The notes under the pieces: model-generated | Seen by the model: the letters and a program-made list of their open reading frames with translations, nothing else | What the model was told of the DNA's origin: nothing | Database searches by the model: none | Translations under genes and position numbers: made by a program | In this document: one piece after another, positions 1 to 4,899 of the stretch | Layout: each line of letters starts with the position of its first letter | Numbering within the stretch: position 1 is the stretch's first letter | Assembly: GCA_044349305.1 (NCBI GenBank) | Contig: JBIKRF010000117.1 | Span: 1-6,167, forward strand | Reading direction: 5' to 3' | DNA from: CAIZGX01 sp044349305 | GTDB taxonomy: Bacteria; Bacteroidota; Bacteroidia; Flavobacteriales_D; Sanyastnellaceae | DNA length: 6,167 nt

Positions 1-46
1 CACTATCAAATCCAAGCTCGAATAAGGCTGCACATATCTTACCCAT
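1..46 (-). CDS. Possible 5' fragment of a further minus-strand gene (very tentative)
   Basis: An ATG at 46-44 on the minus strand opens a frame that reads MGKICAALFELGFDS and runs off the window edge. The purine-rich sequence just upstream (AAAAGGGAAGA) could act as a weak ribosome-binding region. A second frame (codons starting at 48) is also open to the edge and reads EEWVRYVQPYSSLDLIV, so the frame cannot be fixed from 15 codons. The second reading could instead be the displaced end of the rmlD-like gene. No family is recognised. Confidence 0.2.
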   Translation of the reverse strand, partial: MGKICAALFELGFDS

Positions 47-47
47 T

Positions 48-117
48 CTTCCCTTTTCTTATCTTCTCTTAACACAAAAAAATCTTCCCTTCTCTTCCCC
101 TTTCTTATCTTCTCTTA
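48..117. repeat. Two direct copies of a 24-bp purine/pyrimidine-biased repeat, 46 bp apart
   Basis: Positions 48-71 and 94-117 match at 23 of 24 bases (the mismatch is T54 versus C100). Both are followed by A-rich runs. The plus strand is almost pure C/T here and the minus strand pure A/G. The 46-bp offset is not a multiple of three, so the copies fall in different reading frames on the minus strand. The TAA stop of the rmlD-like gene (107-105) lies inside the 94-117 copy. This looks like a local duplication or slippage product; nothing marks it as a mobile element. Confidence 0.7.
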
Positions 118-935
118 CCAAAAAAAAGCTTTCGAACCGAACCCAAAACCGAATAAGCTGGTCTTTGGGCAGCCGTGGGATAATCACTTGTAGCAATCGG
201 AAGTATAGAATTCGAAAAACCATATTCATTCTTAATCCGCACAGCGAAATCGTACCACGAAATAACTTCGTTGCCGGCGAAATGGAAGAGACCGAACGTC
301 CATTCGGTTTGTTCGCTTAGGCAATTGGCTATGTAGGTTGAAACTGAATTCGAAACATCGGAAGCGTTTGTTGGGCAGCCCACTTGATCATTAACGACAC
401 GAAGTTCACGCGTTGAGTCGGAGGCCATAGCGTTCTTCATGGTTAAATAAAAGTTCTTTCCGTAGTTGGAATACAACCAACTTAAGCGAATGACAATTCC
501 TGTTTCACATTCTAACACCGCTAGCTCTCCTTCGCGCTTGGTTCTTCCGTATACACCCAAAGGATTGCATTCATCGTCTTCCGTGTAAGGAGCATTTTTT
601 TCACCATTAAAAACATAGTCGGTTGAAAAATGTATAAGCACAACGTCGTTCAAGGAACAGAAATCGGCCAACTCGCTCACGGCCACTGCATTCACCTGGT
701 GTGCGAGTTCCTCTTCCGATTCGGCCTTGTCTACAGCAGTGTATGCCACCGTGTTGATGATAACATCTGGAATTTCATTCAATTCCGAAAGTTGTTCAAA
801 CAGATCGGATTCAAAATCTATTTCATTCCGGCCAAAGAAGCGAACATTCGCTGTTGTTTCTTCTTTCAACGAATCAGCGAAACAATTTGCCAACTGTCCT
901 GTTTTTCCCAATATCCAAATTAACTTGTTCATCAT
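105..935 (-). CDS. rfbD: dTDP-4-dehydrorhamnose reductase (RmlD/RfbD family), C-terminus cut short
   Basis: RmlD reduces dTDP-4-dehydro-L-rhamnose to dTDP-L-rhamnose with NAD(P)H in the cytoplasm. It is the last step in making the activated sugar for surface polysaccharide. Family hallmarks are visible: an N-terminal Rossmann loop GKTGQL (residues 10-15), VAYTAVDKAE (63-72), STDYVFNG (104-111), the catalytic YGRTK (Tyr129, Lys133), VNDQVGCPT (180-188) and a late QRPAYSVL (257-264). The homology runs to about FFG at 271-273. There the usual Trp-containing final 20-30 residues are missing, and the protein ends KRR inside a purine-rich repeat. Its 276 residues compare with roughly 285-300 for the family. 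Two ATGs (935 and 932) open the frame, and either could be used. The other rml genes are not in the window. The fold and active site are intact, so it may still work. Family assignment is firm; whether the end is natural, frameshifted or damaged is open. Confidence 0.9.
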   Translation of the reverse strand: MMNKLIWILGKTGQLANCFADSLKEETTANVRFFGRNEIDFESDLFEQLSELNEIPDVIINTVAYTAVDKAESEEELAHQVNAVAVSELADFCSLNDVVLIHFSTDYVFNGEKNAPYTEDDECNPLGVYGRTKREGELAVLECETGIVIRLSWLYSNYGKNFYLTMKNAMASDSTRELRVVNDQVGCPTNASDVSNSVSTYIANCLSEQTEWTFGLFHFAGNEVISWYDFAVRIKNEYGFSNSILPIATSDYPTAAQRPAYSVLGSVRKLFFGKRR

Positions 936-937
936 GT

Positions 938-965
938 TTTGCGAAGTTAAAAGGACTTAACTTCG
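938..965 (+). promoter_or_regulatory. Candidate promoter for the outer-membrane protein gene
   Basis: TTTG at 938-941 is followed, after 16 nt, by TAACTTCG at 958-965 (7 of 8 to TAnnTTTG). This resembles the Bacteroidota -33/-7 arrangement and would give a leader of roughly 30-35 nt before the ATG at 1005. A second, imperfect box TAACTTTTG (974-982, one extra T) is an alternative. The left arm of the inverted repeat fills the spacer and the right arm overlaps the -7 box, which would suit repression. Motif match only. Confidence 0.35.
942..965. promoter_or_regulatory. Perfect 9-bp inverted repeat in the divergent spacer (candidate operator)
   Basis: CGAAGTTAA (942-950) and TTAACTTCG (957-965) are exact reverse complements around a 6-nt centre, AAGGAC. 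The palindrome lies 6 nt upstream of the rmlD-like ATG and 39 nt upstream of the outer-membrane gene. Each arm carries TAACTTCG, a 7-of-8 match to the Bacteroidota -7 box TAnnTTTG, so a dimeric regulator bound here could control both genes. It would also form a stem in an mRNA leader of the rmlD-like gene if transcription starts upstream. The regulator is unknown. Confidence 0.5.
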
Positions 966-1004
966 TTTGGGTATAACTTTTGAAAGGCTTCAAAAAAAAT
1001 TAAT

Positions 1005-1730
1005 ATGAAAAAGTTCCTTCTTTTCTCTTTTGTGTTGAGTTCTCTCCTAACACTTGCTCAAGAAAAGAGCACTTCCATTAAAAATACGCGTAAAGCAAAC
1101 CTTGGAGTAGGAATACAATTCGTGCAGCCTACGGGAGAATATGCAGAACGATACAACGGTCAACCGATCGGGCTTTCAGGTGTATTCTCTCATCCAATAA
1201 AACAACTTCCTTTCGATTGGGGAATACAGTTCTCTTGGAATCAAATGGGGGCCTTAGATAAAGACATTTCGGTGTATGGAGGGACGAATACCGCTGGTGA
1301 TACTATTTTTAATAATGGCACCTACCGCGTGAGGCACAACAACTACCGTTACCAAGGGCTCATTCGATTGCGACCTTTAAATGGTGCAATTCAGCCATAC
1401 CTAGAAGGACTCGCTGGATTCGAAACATTTTCTACAAAAACAGATCTATCTGTTCAAAATAGCGGCGGCTATTCTTCAATTGAAGAAGCTAAAGTTCAAC
1501 AAAGCAGTACTTCATTACTCTATGGATATGCGATTGGTATTCGTATTCAATCTAAGCAGGCAAAGCGTGTTTGGTTTGACCTTCGATATGAAAACATACA
1601 AGGAGCAAAAACGCAATATGTGATTCCTGAAACAGTTACGATTCAAAACAACTCTGCATTGACGTATACGACGGGAACAACAAAAACAAATCGCCAGATT
1701 ATTCAAATAGGGGTAACCCTCGGGTTTTAA
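1005..1730 (+). CDS. Secreted outer-membrane beta-barrel protein, function unknown
   Basis: The 241-residue product begins with a clear Sec signal peptide: MKK, then a hydrophobic stretch (about residues 4-17) and a likely cleavage after TLA (residues 16-18). The mature part is rich in alternating polar/hydrophobic strands ending in aromatics, for example GVGIQFVQP, FDWGIQFSW, YRYQGLIRLRP and LLYGYAIGIRI. It ends QIGVTLGF with a C-terminal Phe, the usual end of outer-membrane barrels. About eight strands are plausible, as in small OmpA/OmpW-like or 'PorT-like' Bacteroidota barrels, but I cannot name a subfamily. It has no tight operon partner. It is divergent from the rmlD-like gene, across a spacer with a palindrome, and its stop overlaps that of the permease downstream. 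A structural or transport role in the outer membrane is inferred from architecture alone. Confidence 0.8.
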   Translation: MKKFLLFSFVLSSLLTLAQEKSTSIKNTRKANLGVGIQFVQPTGEYAERYNGQPIGLSGVFSHPIKQLPFDWGIQFSWNQMGALDKDISVYGGTNTAGDTIFNNGTYRVRHNNYRYQGLIRLRPLNGAIQPYLEGLAGFETFSTKTDLSVQNSGGYSSIEEAKVQQSSTSLLYGYAIGIRIQSKQAKRVWFDLRYENIQGAKTQYVIPETVTIQNNSALTYTTGTTKTNRQIIQIGVTLGF

Positions 1731-2977
1731 CCTGCCGATCTGATTGCATCAACAGGTTTCAGATTCGCCGCACGCAAAGCCGGGATAAATCCTGCTATAA
1801 TTCCAACACCTAAAGAAACCGTGATGCCCAAAATAACGCGGCTGAAAGGTAAAAAGAAATGAAAATCTGTAACGCCATTAAGCAGCGAAAGCACTCCATA
1901 AACAAATAGCAATCCCAGCATTCCTCCGGCTAAACAAAGAAGCATCGATTCAAACAAAAATTGTGAGAGAATAAAGTAACGCTTAGCGCCGAGGGCCTTT
2001 TGAATGCCAATGATGTTTGTTCTTTCTTTCACTGAAACAAACATGATGTTTGCTATGCTAAAAGCACCGACAAGAATCGCAAAGATTCCAATAAACATTC
2101 CGGCTAAATTAAAGACACCTACGATGCTGTTCACCATGTCGCTAATCATGCTGGAATCGATGACGCTAAAATCATTATCTTCTGTAGGACGAATACCGCG
2201 AATACCGCGAAATACCGACATCACATCGCTCTTAAGCACGTCGACATCGACATCTTTTTTCGCTTTAATTAACAATGTCACATCGTCGACATCTCCTACG
2301 AATCGTTGCGCGTATTCGTAAGGAACGTAAACTGAAAGATCTCGTTCACCGCCGAAGAGAGACGAGCCCTCCTTCGCCATTACACCAATCACCTCGGCTT
2401 TTTGTCCTTGAATTTTTATGTCCTTTCCAACTGGATATTCCGCCCCGAACAATTGTTCGGCCAGCGAGTATCCGATGAGTGCTACTGGTCTACCCCCATC
2501 GCATTCCATTTGCGAGAAGTAGCGTCCCTTTTCAATTTTTAAATCAATGGCTTGAATGTAATCATAGCCCACGCCCATAAATCCCACACCTTCCAAAGAA
2601 TTGTTTTGATGTTCGATGGTTTTTGATGCCCTAACTTGAATCGTTGCGACAGAGAAAGAATTGATCTCTGCTTTTAGTAAATCAAGATCTTCTTTGCTCG
2701 GTTGTCTGCGCTGCCAATACTTCCACCACTCGTATTCACCGCCTTCCTTCTCAGGTCCCATGGGCCATTTCTGAATGAAGAGCAAATCGGAACCCATAAC
2801 AGAGAGTCCCTCCTTCATATCGGCCTCCATACTGTCTACGACACTCAAAACAAAAATGATTGAGAAAATTCCGATCGTCACTCCGAACAACGAAAGCACC
2901 GTTCGCAATTTATTCACCACCAAAGACTGAGTGGCAAAAGCGAAGGCTTCTTTGAGTTGCAAAAGAAGGAATTTCAT
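1727..2977 (-). CDS. MacB/FtsX-type ABC transporter permease
   Basis: This is the inner-membrane permease subunit of a MacB-like (type VII) ABC system; family members export peptides, lipoproteins or toxins or transmit force across the envelope. The protein from 2977 is 416 residues. It has an amphipathic start (MKFLLLQLKEAF), then VNKLRTVLSLFGVTIGIFSI leading through the first membrane helix, and a large periplasmic MacB_PCD-type domain (roughly residues 50-280). Three C-terminal membrane helices make up the FtsX domain. Signatures include VKERTNIIGIQKALGA and the closing PALRAANLKPVDAIR. An earlier ATG at 3010 would add 11 residues but overlaps the divergent promoter region. The ATG at 2977 gives the usual family N-terminus and has a -7-like box just upstream, so I chose it. 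No ATPase gene is in the window, so the partner must be encoded elsewhere. Its position opposite the PqqD/kinase/peptidase operon makes a peptide-export role tempting but unproven. Confidence 0.9.
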   Translation of the reverse strand: MKFLLLQLKEAFAFATQSLVVNKLRTVLSLFGVTIGIFSIIFVLSVVDSMEADMKEGLSVMGSDLLFIQKWPMGPEKEGGEYEWWKYWQRRQPSKEDLDLLKAEINSFSVATIQVRASKTIEHQNNSLEGVGFMGVGYDYIQAIDLKIEKGRYFSQMECDGGRPVALIGYSLAEQLFGAEYPVGKDIKIQGQKAEVIGVMAKEGSSLFGGERDLSVYVPYEYAQRFVGDVDDVTLLIKAKKDVDVDVLKSDVMSVFRGIRGIRPTEDNDFSVIDSSMISDMVNSIVGVFNLAGMFIGIFAILVGAFSIANIMFVSVKERTNIIGIQKALGAKRYFILSQFLFESMLLCLAGGMLGLLFVYGVLSLLNGVTDFHFFLPFSRVILGITVSLGVGIIAGFIPALRAANLKPVDAIRSAG

Positions 2978-2981
2978 AACG

Positions 2982-2989
2982 TAAAGGTA
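2982..2989 (-). promoter_or_regulatory. Possible -7 box of the permease gene
   Basis: On the minus strand TACCTTTA matches TAnnTTTG at 7 of 8 positions. It ends only 4 nt before the ATG at 2977, which would give a leaderless or nearly leaderless transcript. A weak -33 (GTG at 3010-3008) lies 18 nt upstream. Motif match only. Confidence 0.3.
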
Positions 2990-3019
2990 GTGCGAGAGAA
3001 AATGAATCACTTAAATTTG
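2990..3019 (+). promoter_or_regulatory. Probable promoter of the PqqD-kinase-peptidase operon
   Basis: TAAATTTG at 3012-3019 is a perfect match to the Bacteroidota -7 consensus TAnnTTTG. A degenerate -33 (GTG, 2990-2992) sits 19 nt upstream. The box ends 11 nt before the ATG at 3031 and 17 nt before the in-frame ATG at 3037, so the leader would be very short. It also explains why the divergent permease should start at 2977 rather than 3010. Confidence 0.5.
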
Positions 3020-3030
3020 TTGAAATTCAA

Positions 3031-3318
3031 ATGGAAATGAACATAAACGAAATAGCGGCTGCCAAATCAAATTTTGTAGCACGTGCAGTAGATGAGGAGT
3101 TGGTCTTGGTTCCGTTGCGCAACAACGTAGCTGACATGACTGAAATTTTCAATTTGAATGAAGTCGGTCATTTCATCTGGAATGAAATTCAAGAAGGGGC
3201 AACCGTAGCATCTTTGACTGAAAAAATAGTTTCGGAATATGAGGTTGAAACTGAGGTTGCTCAAGCCGATCTCGAAGAGTTTCTGAAAGACCTTTCTAAT
3301 TTCATTTTGAACGACTGA
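3031..3318 (+). CDS. PqqD-family peptide-binding protein (RiPP recognition element)
   Basis: This 95-residue protein has the PqqD (PF05402) pattern: VARAVDEELVLVPL (residues 16-29), then MTEIFNLNEVGHFIWNEI (36-53), then a helix with hydrophobic repeats, TVASLTEKIVSEYEV (58-72), and a C-terminal helix, DLEEFLKDL (80-88). The 'N-x-x-G-xx-IW' core is typical. Family members fold as a small winged helix that grips the leader of a ribosomal peptide and presents it to modifying enzymes. The next gene starts 2 nt after its stop, so they are co-transcribed. Initiation could be at 3031 or at the in-frame ATG at 3037, two codons later. Likely partner (inferred): the 51-residue peptide encoded at 4648-4803. 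PqqD itself would need other pqq genes, and none are here. Confidence 0.85.
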   Translation: MEMNINEIAAAKSNFVARAVDEELVLVPLRNNVADMTEIFNLNEVGHFIWNEIQEGATVASLTEKIVSEYEVETEVAQADLEEFLKDLSNFILND

Positions 3319-3320
3319 AC

Positions 3321-4208
3321 ATGAAGCAGAATTTTGTTTTAACCGTAGCAGACTATTTCGTGAAGATTTCTTCCAATGAAAATTATCCAATCTTTTTTGA
3401 AGAAGGATATTCGAATTTCCTGCAATTAGAAGCTGTTGAAAATCATGATGCTACTGTTGTCTGTCATGCCGGACTACCAGAAGAATCAAGCTATGCAGGA
3501 GAAGTCATTTTCGATGCGGTACTCGATAAACAAAGACTTTGGCAAGTAGTACGCACTAAAAAAGAAAGAGCGTTCATTGTCTTCAATCCAAATAAAATTG
3601 AAGAAATACAGCAGGTGGCTTTCTTGAATGACCAATCAACAGAATGGACTGTTTATTCTAAGGTCTTGACTCAAAACAATGACTCGTTTATCTCTCCACT
3701 TTCTTATCCGCTCGGCGCACTTATTCTCTATTATTTGACATTGAACAGTAACGCGTTCATGATTCACGCGTCGGGTGTTTGGGATGGAGAGACGGGAAGA
3801 ATTTTCAGCGGATTTTCCGGTGTTGGAAAAAGCACTATGGCGAAGATTTGGGAGGAAGAAGGAGCGCATATTGTGAATGATGACCGACTTATTGTTCGCG
3901 AAGTAAACGGAGAGTACTTCATGTACAACACACCTATGCCTTATGCCGATTTGAATAAGCAAGCACAAGTTTCGAAATTCTACTTCCCCTTTCATTCAAA
4001 AAAGAATTCAGCAGAAAAACTTTCTGGAGCGCAAGCGCTTTCGCAACTTATGGCCTTTTGCTTTCAGCACAACTACGATAAAAAGTACACGGAGCATCTG
4101 ATTGCGCAATTGGAAAGAATTACGCAACACGCCAGCACTTATAAATTGGGCGTTGTTCCCACCCCATCCATTATCGACTTCATTCGCAGTGTAGAATTCA
4201 AAGGATGA
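3321..4208 (+). CDS. HprK-related P-loop kinase
   Basis: The 295-residue protein has a divergent N-terminal half (about 1-125) and a C-terminal HPr-kinase-like domain. In the latter I see FMIHASGV (146-153), a Walker A loop GFSGVGKST (164-172; Lys170) and a Walker B-like VNDDRLIV (185-192; Asp187, Asp188), as in HprK relatives ('HxSGV ... GxSGxGKS ... DD'). Classical HprK phosphorylates a Ser of HPr. Relatives in peptide clusters, such as those of the lasso peptide paeninodin, phosphorylate a Ser of the precursor, and Bacteroidota often carry them next to PqqD-like genes. The start lies 2 nt after the PqqD stop, and the stop overlaps the peptidase start by 4 nt (ATGA), so the genes look translationally coupled. 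The substrate is unknown; the nearby 51-residue peptide has four Ser and two Thr. No HPr or PTS gene is visible, which argues against the sugar-regulation role. Confidence 0.82.
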   Translation: MKQNFVLTVADYFVKISSNENYPIFFEEGYSNFLQLEAVENHDATVVCHAGLPEESSYAGEVIFDAVLDKQRLWQVVRTKKERAFIVFNPNKIEEIQQVAFLNDQSTEWTVYSKVLTQNNDSFISPLSYPLGALILYYLTLNSNAFMIHASGVWDGETGRIFSGFSGVGKSTMAKIWEEEGAHIVNDDRLIVREVNGEYFMYNTPMPYADLNKQAQVSKFYFPFHSKKNSAEKLSGAQALSQLMAFCFQHNYDKKYTEHLIAQLERITQHASTYKLGVVPTPSIIDFIRSVEFKG

Positions 4209-4678
4209 ATCAACAAGAGCTTTCTCATACCTTACGCAAAGAAATCATACGCCAAGGGCGATCGGTTCAAATTGTTGCAAGCGGTTACAGCATGTTCCCC
4301 TTTTTAAGAAAGGGAGATTTTCTTACTGTTGAACCGATTTCAATGGATAAAATAAAACGCGGAGATGTGGTTGTTTTTGAAAGCGAAGAAAAGTGGATTG
4401 CACATCGGGTGATACAAATTAACCGCAACTCTGAAAGTTTAGAATTTTTAATGAGAGGAGACACTTGTGTTGCCTTTGATACACCGGTGAATCAAGAAAA
4501 TTTCATAGGAAGGGTTTCCGAATTCCAGCGATTGAACTGCCAAAAAAAACTTAGTGGAATCTGTCGCAGACTATGGACAAAACTAATCCTTGTAAAATTC
4601 AGCATGTACCCGTTAGTTGCAAGAATACATCTGAGAATACACCATTATTATTTAATCCAATTAAAGGGATTAAAATAA
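4205..4678 (+). CDS. S24/S26-family serine peptidase (signal-peptidase-like, SipW type)
   Basis: The 157-residue protein carries the peptidase fold marks. SGYSMFPFLRKGDFLTVEP (26-44) has the nucleophile Ser29 in the S-M-x-P motif. KRGDVVVFES (51-60) and IAHRVIQI (65-72) follow; His67 is the likely general base, as in the Ser/His S26B group where His replaces Lys. MRGDTCVAFD (83-92) and FIGRVSEF (100-107) complete the pattern. Unlike housekeeping signal peptidases it has no N-terminal membrane anchor. The Arg/Lys-rich C-terminal segment (120-157) contains a moderately hydrophobic patch that might touch the membrane. It is the last gene of the PqqD-kinase-peptidase operon, with a 4-nt overlap. 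In this setting it is a good candidate for leader removal from a small peptide (inference). Its last 31 bp overlap the convergent small-peptide gene on the other strand. Confidence 0.82.
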   Translation: MNQQELSHTLRKEIIRQGRSVQIVASGYSMFPFLRKGDFLTVEPISMDKIKRGDVVVFESEEKWIAHRVIQINRNSESLEFLMRGDTCVAFDTPVNQENFIGRVSEFQRLNCQKKLSGICRRLWTKLILVKFSMYPLVARIHLRIHHYYLIQLKGLK

Positions 4679-4803
4679 CCCGAAGGAGGAGTTGCCGTTT
4701 GATCTTGCGGATTTACCGGCTCAAAAGAATTCAAATAAATAGAAATGGAATTATCCAATTTAGTAATTTTAAGCTCAGGTTTATTGTATTTCTTCTTTCC
4801 CAT
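4648..4803 (-). CDS. 51-residue putative precursor peptide (RiPP-like)
   Basis: On the minus strand the ATG at 4803-4801 opens a 51-codon frame ending in TAA at 4650-4648. The N-terminal half resembles small Bacteroidota leader peptides: MGKKKYNKPELK, then ITKLDNSISIYL, that is a Lys-rich start, an aliphatic strand and an acidic D-N turn. The second half is Pro-rich and Cys-free: NSFEPVNPQDQTATPP, then SGYFNPFNWIK with an aromatic tail. A near-perfect promoter lies just upstream. The gene is convergent with, and overlaps by 31 bp, the S24/S26 peptidase gene. PqqD-like and kinase genes in that operon are the kind that act on such peptides. Ser19, Ser21, Ser26, Ser41, Thr36 and Thr38 are candidate modification sites; the kinase connection is inferred. 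I do not recognise a named family, and the length alone would be weak evidence; composition, promoter and neighbours are what support it. Confidence 0.7.
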   Translation of the reverse strand: MGKKKYNKPELKITKLDNSISIYLNSFEPVNPQDQTATPPSGYFNPFNWIK

Positions 4804-4821
4804 AATTTTGAAGTATATCTC

Positions 4822-4850
4822 CAAAGATAATAAAATATCAATTTATCAAA
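4822..4850 (-). promoter_or_regulatory. Strong Bacteroidota-type promoter of the small-peptide gene
   Basis: On the minus strand TTTG (4850-4847), a 17-nt spacer and TATCTTTG (4829-4822) match the -33 TTTG and -7 TAnnTTTG boxes exactly. Transcription should start a few bases downstream, leaving a leader of roughly a dozen nucleotides before the ATG at 4803. It is the best promoter match in the window and suggests the peptide is transcribed on its own, possibly at high level. Confidence 0.65.
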
Positions 4851-4861
4851 CTTAAATCTTC

Positions 4862-4893
4862 AAAAAAAAGGCCCAAAGCGTCGGAAACTGAGC
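4862..4893 (-). terminator. Probable intrinsic terminator of the CPBP protease gene
   Basis: Read on the minus strand, GCTCAG (4893-4888) can pair with TTGGGC (4876-4871), including G-U pairs, around an 11-nt loop. It is followed by C and a run of eight T (4869-4862). It lies 6 nt after the protease stop and just upstream of the small-peptide promoter, so it would insulate the two genes. The stem is short, so efficiency is uncertain. Confidence 0.45.
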
Positions 4894-4899
4894 ATATAA

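Noticed and set aside
630..960. Plus-strand ORFs opposite the rmlD-like gene
   Set aside because: They are antisense shadows with no recognisable domains, whereas the minus strand shows all RmlD motifs.
2190..2256. Short tandem repeats inside the permease gene (three ATACCG units at 2190-2217; GACATC repeats near 2240-2256)
   Set aside because: They encode small in-frame repeats (RGI-RGI, DV-DV-DV) in the periplasmic domain and are too short to be a separate element.
2978..3010. Upstream ATG (3010) for the permease
   Set aside because: The 11 added residues do not match the usual family start, and the region holds promoter boxes for both directions.
4679..4700. GGAGGA sequence after the peptidase gene as a ribosome-binding site for a plus-strand gene
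   Set aside because: No plausible plus-strand coding region follows; on the other strand these bases encode Pro-Pro in the small peptide.
4573..4830. Plus-strand ORF of 85 codons overlapping the peptidase end
   Set aside because: It is out of frame with the peptidase, Arg/Ile-rich without family features, and opposite the better-supported minus-strand peptide gene.
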